A DNA stretch of 64,000 bases from an uncultured Faecalibacterium sp. Its GTDB lineage: Bacteria > Bacillota > Clostridia > Oscillospirales > Ruminococcaceae. A program made the position numbers and the translations under genes. Each line of letters starts with the position of its first letter. Positions within the stretch are counted from its first letter, which is position 1. The notes under the pieces were generated by a model. The model worked only from the letters and a program-made list of their open reading frames with translations, ran no database searches and was not told the origin of the DNA. The stretch covers positions 1 through 64,000 of the forward strand of contig CAKTCY010000002.1 in NCBI GenBank assembly GCA_934540955.1. Reading direction: 5' to 3'. This document shows, one piece after another, positions 40,958-50,873 of the stretch.

Positions 40958-42361
40958 TCACAGGCGATCGTTTTTCAGCGCATTGATGGCGTCTGCAATA
41001 TACGCCGCACCGACCAGCTTCATGCCGGGATAATCTGCGGCATTCAGATGCGCAAGGCTGTGCTTGGGGATAACAGCCCTTTCAAAGCCGATACGCTCGG
41101 CTTCGTGCAGACGCTGCTCCAGATTGGGCACGCTGCGCACTTCCCCGCCCAGACCCACCTCGCCAATGGCGATAAGCTTATCGCTGACCGGACGGTCCAG
41201 CAGCGAGGAGACCATGCTCAGGCAGACGGCAAGGTCGCAGGCGGTATCCCGTAGTGCAATGCCGCCCACAATGTTGACATAAACATCCAGATTGCCAAAG
41301 AAGTACCCTGCCCGCTTTTCCAGCACGGCAATCAAAAGATTCATGCGGTTATAGTCGTATCCGCTGCAGGCGCGGCGGGGTGTCGGAAAATTTGTCTTGG
41401 TGGCAAGTGCCTGGATCTCGCTCAGGATAGGACGGCTGCCCTCCATGGTGCAGGCCACACAGTTGCCGGAAACCCCCAGCGGACGTCCTTCCAGCAACAT
41501 CTGGGAGGGATTTTCGATCTCGGCAAGTCCTGTGCCGGTCATATCGAACATTCCAAGCTCATTGGTAGAGCCGTAGCGGTTTTTAGCTGCCCGCAGAATA
41601 CGGTACGGCAGCATCTTGTCGCCTTCAAAGTAGAGCACCGTATCCACGATATGCTCCATGACCTTGGGGCCTGCAATCGCACCATCCTTGTTCACATGAC
41701 CCACGATGAACATGGGAATCTCCTGCTTTTTGGCGACTGCCAGCAGACGCGCGGCGCTCTCCTTCACCTGACTGACTGTACCGGACGAGGACGAGATATC
41801 CATGCAGCGCATGGTCTGGATGGAGTCAATGACCACAAGGTCAGGCTTTTCCTTTTCAATCAGTCCGCAGATCTCGTCTACGTCATTTTCTGCCGCCAGA
41901 AAAATGTTATCCTGCGGTACCTTTAACCGCGCTGCCCGCAGCTTGACCTGCCGGACAGACTCCTCACCGGTGATATACAGCACACTGTGCTGGTTGGAGA
42001 TGGCACCGCACAGCTGCAACAGCATGGTGGATTTACCCACGCCCGGCTCACCGCTCAAAAGCACCACACCGCCCAGTACGATACCTCCGCCTAGTACGCG
42101 ATCCAGTTCCGAGATGCCGGTCAGAATGCGGCTTTTTTCCTCGGTAGTGCTGATCTCTGACAGCCGCCGGGCGGTCAGGTTGGTCACACCCTCCTGCCGT
42201 GTGGCAGCAGCCTGCCGGGCGGCAGGAGTCCCCGCCTTGGGCGCTTCGGCCACAACATCCTCGTTCATGGTATTCCAGCTGCCGCAGCTGGGGCAGCGCC
42301 CCATCCAGCGGGGGCTTGTCTCTCCGCAATTGGAGCATACATAGACGGATTTCAGTTTCAT
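40958..42361 (-). CDS. radA: DNA repair protein RadA (Sms)
   Basis: RecA-like branch-migration helicase, 467 aa from ATG 42361. N-terminal zinc finger C9-x2-C12 ... C23-x2-C26, Walker A LLSGEPGVGKSTMLLQ, the RadA-specific KNRYGSTNE motif and a C-terminal Lon-protease-like domain (ALRDTACDLAVCLSMVSSLLDRPV). A frame extends upstream but has no matching family sequence. 15 bp ahead of the recombinase gene. Confidence 0.96.
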   Translation of the reverse strand: MKLKSVYVCSNCGETSPRWMGRCPSCGSWNTMNEDVVAEAPKAGTPAARQAAATRQEGVTNLTARRLSEISTTEEKSRILTGISELDRVLGGGIVLGGVVLLSGEPGVGKSTMLLQLCGAISNQHSVLYITGEESVRQVKLRAARLKVPQDNIFLAAENDVDEICGLIEKEKPDLVVIDSIQTMRCMDISSSSGTVSQVKESAARLLAVAKKQEIPMFIVGHVNKDGAIAGPKVMEHIVDTVLYFEGDKMLPYRILRAAKNRYGSTNELGMFDMTGTGLAEIENPSQMLLEGRPLGVSGNCVACTMEGSRPILSEIQALATKTNFPTPRRACSGYDYNRMNLLIAVLEKRAGYFFGNLDVYVNIVGGIALRDTACDLAVCLSMVSSLLDRPVSDKLIAIGEVGLGGEVRSVPNLEQRLHEAERIGFERAVIPKHSLAHLNAADYPGMKLVGAAYIADAINALKNDRL

Positions 42362-42435
42362 GTTTGTCCCTCGTTTATTATGGTCTTTTGTTATTGTAAC
42401 ACACTGCGCCAAAACCCGCAAGAAAAGGATGTACC

Positions 42436-43182
42436 TCACAGGCGGCTGCCCAGATACGAAAGCCCTGCCGCTGCACCGCAAAGCGGCAGCAGTACCACCA
42501 TGGTCAGCAAATACTGCCCCAGCAGTGCCTGCACTCCGGGACGGGCTTGTCCGCCGGGATGCTTGCGGAAGGAATAGGCGTGGAGTCGGCTGCTGACCTG
42601 CAAAGCGCAGGCTCCGAAAAAGCACAGACAGCCGCTTGCTGCTGCCGCCGGTAAGCCTGTCCACAGCAGTGCCGAGAGTATTGTTTTCCACCCGCCTGCT
42701 GTGCAAAGCTGTACCATAAGCAGCCCGCTGCCCAAGCCGTATAGCATCATGCTGCTAAAGATCATTACAGGGCCAAGAGCAGACAGTCCCAGTACCAGAA
42801 ACAGGCTGACCACAAGGCCGAGAGCCAGATATTCCATGCCGAAAAGCTGTACAGCCCCCTGCATACCGCCCGGTGTAAACAGCCCTTGCCACGCCTCCAG
42901 ATAATACCGCAGCAGCTCTGCCTGCCGGGCATCGCATACGGCCTGTAATGCTCCGGCTGCCGTACATCCCAACAGAAAGGCCGCAGCCAGCAGCCAGCAA
43001 TCCCGGGTGGCGTGCCGCCTTGCCGGGATGCAGGGTTCTTTTTGCGGCAATTGCTCTGCCGGTTCCGGTTCGGCTGCCGGTGCGGGCGGCAAAGCAGGCT
43101 CTGCTTTTTGCACCGGCAGACTGACTGCCTGCGGCAGCAAAGACAAGTTTTCTTCCGGTTTTGTCTGTTCATAGATCCACAT
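42436..43182 (-). CDS. multi-pass membrane protein, SpoIIM-like
   Basis: 248 aa. Proline/Glu-rich cytoplasmic N-terminus (residues 1-58), then about five hydrophobic helices beginning with DCWLLAAAFLLGCTAAGAL. The pattern of a first helix followed by a soluble loop ending EAWQGLFTPGGMQ and then four helices recalls stage II sporulation protein M, whose gene neighbours xerD in Bacillus. Resemblance is by topology and context only; conserved SpoIIM residues could not be verified. 74 bp before radA. Confidence 0.5.
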   Translation of the reverse strand: MWIYEQTKPEENLSLLPQAVSLPVQKAEPALPPAPAAEPEPAEQLPQKEPCIPARRHATRDCWLLAAAFLLGCTAAGALQAVCDARQAELLRYYLEAWQGLFTPGGMQGAVQLFGMEYLALGLVVSLFLVLGLSALGPVMIFSSMMLYGLGSGLLMVQLCTAGGWKTILSALLWTGLPAAAASGCLCFFGACALQVSSRLHAYSFRKHPGGQARPGVQALLGQYLLTMVVLLPLCGAAAGLSYLGSRL

Positions 43183-43224
43183 ACGCTGTTTTCTCCCTCT
43201 GATGGATTCGCTTTGCCGGAGCGA

Positions 43225-43623
43225 TCAACGAAGTGCGTGCCTGCGGCTGCGCAGGGTGACCCCAAGCAGCCCTCCGATACAGCCGCAGAGCAGCACCGCC
43301 AGAATGCGGCACACCACAGCGGGCTCGGCGGCTGTGCCGTTCCATACAGCAGAAAGCGCCAGCGGCACTGCCAGAAATGTACTTTGAAGCAGTCCGGTCA
43401 GCAGACCGCGTGCCTTTTTACGGAACGCTGCCGCCAGTGCACACAACAGGCTGCCCATGCACACGGCTGTTGTGGCAAGTATCGGCACTACACTGCCAGA
43501 GCAGCCCTGCCCGGCCATCAACTGCGCAAAACCGGCCAGCGCTGCCGCTGTTACGGCCACCCCCAGCACCCCGAAAACCAGAAACGTAAGAAGCTCCGCC
43601 GGGAAACCTCGAGATTCAGACAT
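43225..43623 (-). CDS. TIGR04086-type small membrane protein
   Basis: 132 aa, four hydrophobic helices, ATG 43623. Small membrane proteins of this type are regularly found right after yajC in Clostridia (TIGR04086 family); function unknown. Its SD (GGGAGGCGG) is wholly buried in a 15-bp hairpin at 43629-43667 that also looks like the yajC terminator. Confidence 0.72.
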   Translation of the reverse strand: MSESRGFPAELLTFLVFGVLGVAVTAAALAGFAQLMAGQGCSGSVVPILATTAVCMGSLLCALAAAFRKKARGLLTGLLQSTFLAVPLALSAVWNGTAAEPAVVCRILAVLLCGCIGGLLGVTLRSRRHALR

Positions 43624-43628
43624 AACAA

Positions 43629-43667
43629 AACCGCCTCCCTGCACATAGTCTATGCAGGGAGGCGGTT
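43629..43667 (-). promoter_or_regulatory. hairpin that buries a ribosome binding site
   Basis: Perfect 15-bp stem AACCGCCTCCCTGCA/TGCAGGGAGGCGGTT with a 9-nt loop. On the minus strand its 3' arm contains GGGAGG, the SD of the next gene, and is followed by TTTTG, so it may act as a weak terminator for yajC and as a translational block. Confidence 0.7.
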
Positions 43668-43688
43668 CATGTATGCACGGTTAAATGC

Positions 43689-44006
43689 TTACTTCTTATC
43701 GGCAGGAGCCTTGTCCATGTTCAGCTTTTCGACCGAAGAGATAGCAGACTTGGTGAAGCGGATCTTCACGCGGTCGGCGCCGGTCTCCAGAACAAAGGTG
43801 TCGTCCTTGATGGCGACAACGCGGCCAATGACACCGCCAATGGTGGTGACCTGATCGCCGATTTCCAGACTGCTGCGCATAGCGGCATCCTTCTTTTCCT
43901 GCTTCTTCTGAGGACGGTAGATCATGAAGTACAGCAGGACCAGCATCAGTGCCAGCGTGAAGAACAGGCTGATATAGCCTTCGGACGTGGTAGTCAGAAA
44001 TTGCAT
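43689..44006 (-). CDS. yajC: preprotein translocase subunit YajC
   Basis: 105 aa accessory subunit of the Sec/YidC machinery. One membrane helix (GYISLFFTLALMLVLLYFMIYRP) followed by the QKKQEKK basic stretch and a small soluble domain (LEIGDQVTTIGGVIGRVVAIKDDTFVLET), all typical. 75 bp after tgt in the usual queA-tgt-yajC order. Confidence 0.96.
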   Translation of the reverse strand: MQFLTTTSEGYISLFFTLALMLVLLYFMIYRPQKKQEKKDAAMRSSLEIGDQVTTIGGVIGRVVAIKDDTFVLETGADRVKIRFTKSAISSVEKLNMDKAPADKK

Positions 44007-44080
44007 GGGGCAAAATCTCCTCTCAAAAATTCAGATAATGCTATTATACCCTCTTATCAGTCTTGTTGCAAGGCTAAAGT

Positions 44081-45319
<1,239 letters not shown>

Positions 45320-45341
45320 TTATGCCGCAATTGCAAACGAA

Positions 45342-46370
45342 TCACAAAATAAGCATCGCATCACCAAAGGAGAAGAAACGGTACTTCTCTGCCACAGCCA
45401 CCTCATAGGCGTGCATGGTCTTTTCGTAGCCGTACAGAGCGGACACCAGCATGATCAGGGTGCTCTCCGGCAGATGGAAGTTGGTGATCAGACCGTCGAT
45501 GCAGTTGAACTTTACCCCCGGATACAGGAAGATGGAGGTGTTGCCGCTGCAAGCTTTGATCTCGCCGTACTTGGCAGCGGCAGCTTCTAGCGTGCGGCAG
45601 CTGGTGGTGCCCACGGCGATGACCCGGTGGCCTGCGGCCTTGGTCTCGCGGATGCGCCGGGCGGTTTCCTCGCTGATGGAGTACCACTCGCTGTGCATCT
45701 TGTGGTCGGTGATCTCGTCCTCCTGCACAGGGCGGAAGGTGCCCAGACCAACGTGCAGGGTGACTTCGGCAATGCCGACGCCCATGGCGCGGAGGGTATC
45801 CATCAGCTCCGGGGTAAAGTGCAGCCCGGCGGTGGGAGCAGCTGCGCTGCCCAGCTCCTTGGCGTAGACGGTCTGGTACTGGCTCTGATCCTCCAGCTGC
45901 TTTGTGATGTAGGGCGGCAGCGGCATCTTGCCAAATTCATCCAGCTTTTCATAAAGCGTTTCGGTATCATAATAGAATGTAACGTACTTGTTGCCGTCCT
46001 CCATGGTCTCGTCCACCACGGCGGTCAGACTGCCGTCACCAAAGCTTACCCTCGTGCCGGGCTGCATCCGCTTGCCGGGCTTTGCCAGGCACTCCCACTG
46101 GTCGCCCTTCACCTGCCGCAGCAGCAGCAGCTCGCACACGGCACCGGTGGGCTGCTTGACGCCCACGATGCGTGCTGGCAGCACCTTGGAATTGTTCACC
46201 ACCAAAAGATCCCCCGGCTCCAGAAATTCTGGCAGGTCGCGGAACACCTTGTGCTGGATGCTGTCGTCCTTTTGGCTCAGAACCATCAGCCGCGCCGCAT
46301 CCCGCGGGGACGCAGGCTCCTGTGCAATGAGCTCTTTGGGTAAATCATACCAAAAATCTTTTTTTAACAT
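45342..46370 (-). CDS. queA: S-adenosylmethionine:tRNA ribosyltransferase-isomerase
   Basis: Adds the epoxycyclopentane of queuosine to preQ1-tRNA. 342 aa from ATG 46370 (MLKKDFWYDLP); ATG 46379, three codons upstream, has the SD GGAAAGG closer to it and is an alternative. DLPKELIAQEPASPRDAARLMV, VVNNSKVLPAR, AAPTAGLHFTPELM and C-terminal YRFFSFGDAMLIL are the family hallmarks. Preceded by a divergent intergenic region shared with asd. A decayed copy of its 3' end is at 39037. Confidence 0.97.
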   Translation of the reverse strand: MLKKDFWYDLPKELIAQEPASPRDAARLMVLSQKDDSIQHKVFRDLPEFLEPGDLLVVNNSKVLPARIVGVKQPTGAVCELLLLRQVKGDQWECLAKPGKRMQPGTRVSFGDGSLTAVVDETMEDGNKYVTFYYDTETLYEKLDEFGKMPLPPYITKQLEDQSQYQTVYAKELGSAAAPTAGLHFTPELMDTLRAMGVGIAEVTLHVGLGTFRPVQEDEITDHKMHSEWYSISEETARRIRETKAAGHRVIAVGTTSCRTLEAAAAKYGEIKACSGNTSIFLYPGVKFNCIDGLITNFHLPESTLIMLVSALYGYEKTMHAYEVAVAEKYRFFSFGDAMLIL

Positions 46371-46394
46371 ACTGTGCATTTGCCTTTCCGATGA

Positions 46395-46424
46395 TTGACA
46401 CGGACAACGTATCAATGATATTAT
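46395..46424 (+). promoter_or_regulatory. asd-dap promoter
   Basis: Consensus TTGACA (46395-46400), 18-bp spacer, TATTAT (46419-46424), giving a leader of about 105 nt before asd. No lysine riboswitch motif was recognised in the leader. Confidence 0.65.
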
Positions 46425-46536
46425 AGAATCTGTATAAACAGTATCTATTATATTGCATCGCTGTCCGGTTTGCAAGCCGTGTTGTGCACAATGATAAGAT
46501 TTGCTGTTTGGTTTTTTGAAAGGAAAGGTGCTGGAA

Positions 46537-47619
46537 ATGGAAAGACAGTATAAAGTGGGTATCGTAGGCGCAACTGGCATGGTGGGTCAGCGTTTTGTGA
46601 CTCTGCTGGAGAAGCATCCCTGGTTCAAGCTGACCGTACTGGCCGCATCCGGCCGCAGTGCGGGCAAGAGCTATGAGGATGCAGTAGGCTCCCGCTGGGC
46701 CATGACCACTCCCATGCCGGAGAGCGTGAAGAAGATGACCGTTCTGGACGCTTCCAAGGTAGAGGAGGTTGCTTCGCAGGTGGATTTTGTTTTCTGCGCT
46801 GTCAATATGCCCAAGGACGAGATCAAAGCACTGGAGGAAGCATACGCCAAGGCTGAGTGCCCGGTGGTCTCCAACAACAGTGCCCATCGTTTCACCCCGG
46901 ATGTTCCCATGGTGGTGCCCGAGATCAACGCCGACCATATCGAGATCATCCCCGCCCAGCGCAAGCGTTTGGGCACCAAGCGCGGCTTCATCGCCGTCAA
47001 GTCCAATTGCAGCCTGCAGAGCTATGTGCCTGCCCTGCATCCTCTGATGAAGGACTTTGGCGTGAGCAAGGCGCTGGTGTGCACCTATCAGGCCATTTCC
47101 GGTGCTGGTAAGACCTTTGACCGGATGCCTGAGATTGTGGACAACGTGATTCCCTACATCGGCGGCGAGGAAGAAAAGAGCGAGCGCGAGCCGCTGAAGC
47201 TGTGGGGCCACATTGAGGGCGACCAGATCGTCAATGCTGAGAAGCCGGTCATCACTGCACAGTGCTTCCGTGTGCCCGTCTCTGACGGCCACACCGCAGC
47301 CGTGTTCGTAAGCTTTGACAAAAAGCCCACCAAGGAGCAGATGCTGGAAGCTTGGGCGAACTTCCGCGGCCCTGCACAGGAACTGAACCTGCCCAGCGCT
47401 CCCAAGCAGTTCCTGCATTACTTTACTGAGCCGGATCGTCCGCAGCCCAAGCTGGACCGCAACACCGAGAACGGCATGGCCGTGTGCATCGGCCGTCTGC
47501 GGGAGGACACCCTGTTTGATTACAAGTTTGCCTGCATGAGCCACAACACCCTGCGCGGTGCTGCCGGCGGTGCTGTACTGCTGGCCGAGTTGCTGGCAGC
47601 AAAGGGCTATATGGACTAA
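46537..47619 (+). CDS. asd: aspartate-semialdehyde dehydrogenase
   Basis: Second step from aspartate to lysine, threonine and methionine. 360 aa from ATG 46537 (SD GAAAGGAAAGG). Rossmann motif VGIVGATGMVGQRFV, active-site cysteine in VKSNCSLQSYVPAL, GAGKTFDRMP, and VPVSDGHTA. The length and these motifs fit the archaeal/fungal-like class of ASADH found in many Clostridia rather than the E. coli class. First gene of asd-dapA-dapB; aspartokinase itself is absent. Confidence 0.95.
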   Translation: MERQYKVGIVGATGMVGQRFVTLLEKHPWFKLTVLAASGRSAGKSYEDAVGSRWAMTTPMPESVKKMTVLDASKVEEVASQVDFVFCAVNMPKDEIKALEEAYAKAECPVVSNNSAHRFTPDVPMVVPEINADHIEIIPAQRKRLGTKRGFIAVKSNCSLQSYVPALHPLMKDFGVSKALVCTYQAISGAGKTFDRMPEIVDNVIPYIGGEEEKSEREPLKLWGHIEGDQIVNAEKPVITAQCFRVPVSDGHTAAVFVSFDKKPTKEQMLEAWANFRGPAQELNLPSAPKQFLHYFTEPDRPQPKLDRNTENGMAVCIGRLREDTLFDYKFACMSHNTLRGAAGGAVLLAELLAAKGYMD

Positions 47620-47664
47620 TGCCTGAATTTTTGCGCGATACACGCAGCAAAGGAGTTTTTTACT

Positions 47665-48558
47665 ATGAAGAAGCCTGTCTTTACCGGTGCGGGTGTTGCC
47701 ATCATCACCCCGATGTACGAGGATGGAAGCATCAACTTTGACGAGCTGGGCCGCATTATCGAGGATCAGATCGCCCGCCATACCGATGCCATCATCATCT
47801 GCGGCACCACCGGCGAGTGCTCTACCATGACCGATGAGGAGCAGCTGGCCGCCATCAAGTTCACCGTGGATACGGTCAATCACCGCGTACCGGTCATTGC
47901 CGGTGCCGGTTCGAACGATACCGACCACGGCTGCGCACTGGCAGCAAAGTCTGCCGCCTGCGGTGCCGATGCCCTGTTGATGGTCACCCCCTACTACAAC
48001 AAGACCTCGCAGGCCGGCCTGGTGGCGCACTTTACTGCCATGGCTGAGGCTGGCGGCATCCCGGTCATTCTGTACAATGTGCCCTCCCGCACGGGTCTGA
48101 ACATTGCACCCGAGACCGCTCTGGAGCTGAGCAAGCACCCGCTCATCAACGGCATCAAGGAGGCCTCCGGCAACATTTCTCAGGTGGCCAGGGTTGCTGC
48201 ACTTTGCGGTGATGCGCTGAATATCTACTCCGGCAACGACGATCAGGTGGTTCCCCTGCTGGCACTGGGCGGCAAGGGCGTCATCAGCGTGGTGTCCAAT
48301 GTTGCGCCGGAGCTGGTGCATAACTGCTGTCAGGCTTTCTTCGACAGAGATACCGCCAAGGCCTGCGCTTTGCAGCTGGAAATGCTGTCGCTGGAGGAGG
48401 CTCTGTTCTGCGAGGTGAACCCCATTCCGGTCAAGTACGCCATGAACGTGCTGGGCTGGAACGCAGGCGAATGCCGTCTGCCGCTGGTAGAGCCCAGCGA
48501 TGCCCACAAGGCAAAGATCGAGCAGGCTCTGCAGGCTGCAGGCCTTATTAAGGAATAA
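47665..48558 (+). CDS. dapA: 4-hydroxy-tetrahydrodipicolinate synthase
   Basis: 297-aa TIM-barrel lyase condensing aspartate semialdehyde with pyruvate. CGTTGECSTMTDEEQ, GAGSNDTDHGCALA, VTPYYNKTSQAGLV, YNVPSRTGLNI and the Schiff-base lysine in GIKEASGNI are all present. SD AAAGGAG. Followed by a hairpin before dapB. Confidence 0.97.
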   Translation: MKKPVFTGAGVAIITPMYEDGSINFDELGRIIEDQIARHTDAIIICGTTGECSTMTDEEQLAAIKFTVDTVNHRVPVIAGAGSNDTDHGCALAAKSAACGADALLMVTPYYNKTSQAGLVAHFTAMAEAGGIPVILYNVPSRTGLNIAPETALELSKHPLINGIKEASGNISQVARVAALCGDALNIYSGNDDQVVPLLALGGKGVISVVSNVAPELVHNCCQAFFDRDTAKACALQLEMLSLEEALFCEVNPIPVKYAMNVLGWNAGECRLPLVEPSDAHKAKIEQALQAAGLIKE

Positions 48559-48568
48559 CAACAGCGTA

Positions 48569-48604
48569 CAGAATGCCCGGGATTTTCAGCTTCCGGGCAT
48601 TCTG
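48569..48604 (+). other. hairpin between dapA and dapB
   Basis: Perfect 12-bp stem CAGAATGCCCGG/CCGGGCATTCTG with a 12-nt loop and no T-run. It is more likely a processing or stability element than a full terminator. Confidence 0.65.
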
Positions 48605-48631
48605 CCATATTATAGAAACGAGGAAACAACA

Positions 48632-49390
48632 ATGACAGAGATCGTGATTCAGGGCATTGGCGGCCGCATGGGCCATGTGCTGTGCGATATGATCGCACAG
48701 CGGGAGGATTGCCGTGTGGTGGCCGGTATTGATATGAAGGACGGCGAGCAGAACGGCATTCCGGTCTACGACAGTCTGGAAAAGCTGAACGGCAAGGGCG
48801 ATGTGATTATCGACTTCAGCTCCCCTGCCGCAGTGGAAAAGGCACTGCCCTACTGCCAGGCCCACAAGCTGCCCATCGTGGTGTGCACCACCGGCCTTTC
48901 GGAGGAGCTGCAGCTGAAGGTAGTGCAGTTGTCCCGCAGCGTTCCGGTGTTCAAGAGCGCCAATATGTCCATGGGCATCAACGTGCTGGCCGAGCTGTGC
49001 AAGCGCGCCTCTGCTGTGCTGGGCATCAACTATGATATCGAGATCGTGGAGCAGCATCACCACAACAAGCTGGATGCTCCCAGCGGAACGGCGCTGATGC
49101 TGGCCGATGCCATCAACGAGGAAAATGATGGCGCGTACCATTATGTGTACGATCGCTCTTCTGTGCGCCAGAAGCGCGACCCGAAGGAGATCGGCATCAG
49201 CTCTGTGCGTGGCGGCAGCATCGTGGGCGACCATGAGGTGCTGTTCTGCGGCCCGGACGAGGTGATCACCCTGCGGCACACCGCCTACTCCCGCAGCATC
49301 TTCGCCAACGGCGCAGTGAATGCTGCGGTCTATCTGGCGAAAAAGGAGCCGGGTCTGTACGATATGGGCGATCTGATCGCTGCACTCTGA
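48632..49390 (+). CDS. dapB: 4-hydroxy-tetrahydrodipicolinate reductase
   Basis: 252 aa from ATG 48632 (SD GAGGAAAC). NAD(P)-binding IQGIGGRMGHVLCDM, DFSSPAA, the catalytic HHHNKLDAPSGTA motif (residues about 139-151) and SVRGGSIVGDHEV. Completes the asd-dapA-dapB set toward meso-diaminopimelate and lysine. Confidence 0.97.
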   Translation: MTEIVIQGIGGRMGHVLCDMIAQREDCRVVAGIDMKDGEQNGIPVYDSLEKLNGKGDVIIDFSSPAAVEKALPYCQAHKLPIVVCTTGLSEELQLKVVQLSRSVPVFKSANMSMGINVLAELCKRASAVLGINYDIEIVEQHHHNKLDAPSGTALMLADAINEENDGAYHYVYDRSSVRQKRDPKEIGISSVRGGSIVGDHEVLFCGPDEVITLRHTAYSRSIFANGAVNAAVYLAKKEPGLYDMGDLIAAL

Positions 49391-49431
49391 AAACAAACTG
49401 TCCCGGCATACGCCGGGAGAAGAGGTGAACG

Positions 49432-50730
49432 ATGAAGCAGGAGCCTTTAAAGCGGCGGCGTCCGGCTGCCCGTAAGCGCGGTCGAAAGCAAACGCTCCGG
49501 GCGGTGGTGCTGTCGGTTCTGGCTGTGAGCGTGATAGCACTGTGTCTGGGGATCTGGACAAGGCTGCCGGGAGAGGATGTACCGGTGGGCGGCGTTGAAC
49601 CGCCGGAGGATACACTATCCCCTGCTTCATCCGTTGCGACCCCGGAGCCTGAGCCTGAACCGCAGCCTGTGGTGGAAACGATCCGCTTTTCTGCAACAGG
49701 AGATGACCTGATCCACTCGCCTATTTATAATCAGGCTGCCCGCCGGGCAGGTGAAGCCGGAAAGTACAGCTTTGATTACTGCTATGAGCACATTGCGCCC
49801 TTCTATGCCGAGCAGGACGTGAACTGGATCAATCAGGAGACCCTTTGCAGCGACACCCTTGCACCCTCCACCTACCCCAGCTTTTCCACCCCCGGCGACT
49901 GTGCGCGGGCGCTGTACCGCGCCGGAGTGCGGGTGTTCAGCCTGTCCAATAACCATACCTACGATAAGGGAGCCTCCGGCATTGCGGCTACGCTGCAATT
50001 CTGGGAGTCCATGCCGGAGGATGTGGTCACTACCGGTCTGTGGCGCGGCGAAGAGGACTACGACCGCATCCCGCTGCAGACCGTCAACGGCGTGACCATC
50101 GCCTATCTCTCCTACACCGAGCACACCAACGGCATCCGCCAGAACAAGAATATGACGGCTAATATCATCTACACCAGCCAGACCGATGTGATCGAGCGGC
50201 AGGTGCGGCTGGCACGCCAGCAGGCGGATTTTGTGGTGGTGGGAGTACACTGGGGCGTAGAGGACAGCCACGCCATCGTGGACAGCCAGCGCACACTGGC
50301 GCAGAATCTGGCAGACTGGGGTGCAGATGTCATTGTGGGCACACACCCTCATGTGCTGCAGGACGCCCAGTGGCTGACGGCGGCAGACGGACGGCGAAGC
50401 TTTGTCGCCTTCTCGCTGGGCAATTTCCTCAGCACCCAGAGCCACCCGGATCAGCTGGTTGGTGCGATCCTGACCCTGCAGCTGCAAAAGACCACCCAGC
50501 CGAACGGCTCGGTGCAGTGTGAAGTGCTTGCACCGCAGCTGCACCCCACCGTGACCCATTACGATGCCGGTAAATCCAACGTGCGCACCTACCTTTTGCG
50601 CGATTACACGCAGGAATTGGCGGCAGCGCATGGCGTGCGGGCAAATTATTCTGATTTCAGCCTTGACAGGATACAAAAAATCGCGCAAAATAATATCAGC
50701 GCATCCTTTTTATCGCAAGACAAAAATTAG
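49432..50730 (+). CDS. CapA family protein (PGA_cap metallophosphatase fold)
   Basis: 432 aa. Strongly basic N-terminus (KRRRPAARKRGRKQ) and a signal-anchor helix (AVVLSVLAVSVIALCLGIW), a Pro/Glu-rich linker, then the CapA-type domain: FSATGDDLIHSPIY, WINQETL, SLSNNHTYDKG, VVVGVHWGVED and VGTHPHVLQD carry the expected metal ligands. CapA homologues act in poly-gamma-glutamate capsules, but no capB/capC is present, so the substrate is unknown. 41 bp after dapB. Confidence 0.9.
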   Translation: MKQEPLKRRRPAARKRGRKQTLRAVVLSVLAVSVIALCLGIWTRLPGEDVPVGGVEPPEDTLSPASSVATPEPEPEPQPVVETIRFSATGDDLIHSPIYNQAARRAGEAGKYSFDYCYEHIAPFYAEQDVNWINQETLCSDTLAPSTYPSFSTPGDCARALYRAGVRVFSLSNNHTYDKGASGIAATLQFWESMPEDVVTTGLWRGEEDYDRIPLQTVNGVTIAYLSYTEHTNGIRQNKNMTANIIYTSQTDVIERQVRLARQQADFVVVGVHWGVEDSHAIVDSQRTLAQNLADWGADVIVGTHPHVLQDAQWLTAADGRRSFVAFSLGNFLSTQSHPDQLVGAILTLQLQKTTQPNGSVQCEVLAPQLHPTVTHYDAGKSNVRTYLLRDYTQELAAAHGVRANYSDFSLDRIQKIAQNNISASFLSQDKN

Positions 50731-50873
50731 CGCAACGTGAAAACAGCATATTTGCGATATGCAATGTGGCGCTGTTGCTGTTGCATTGAAAAGTTGAATT
50801 GCGATAGCACTTACATAAAAATGTGAAATGATTGAGCGTTGTCCGGCAACCCGGGCAGAACGGAGGACTTTTT

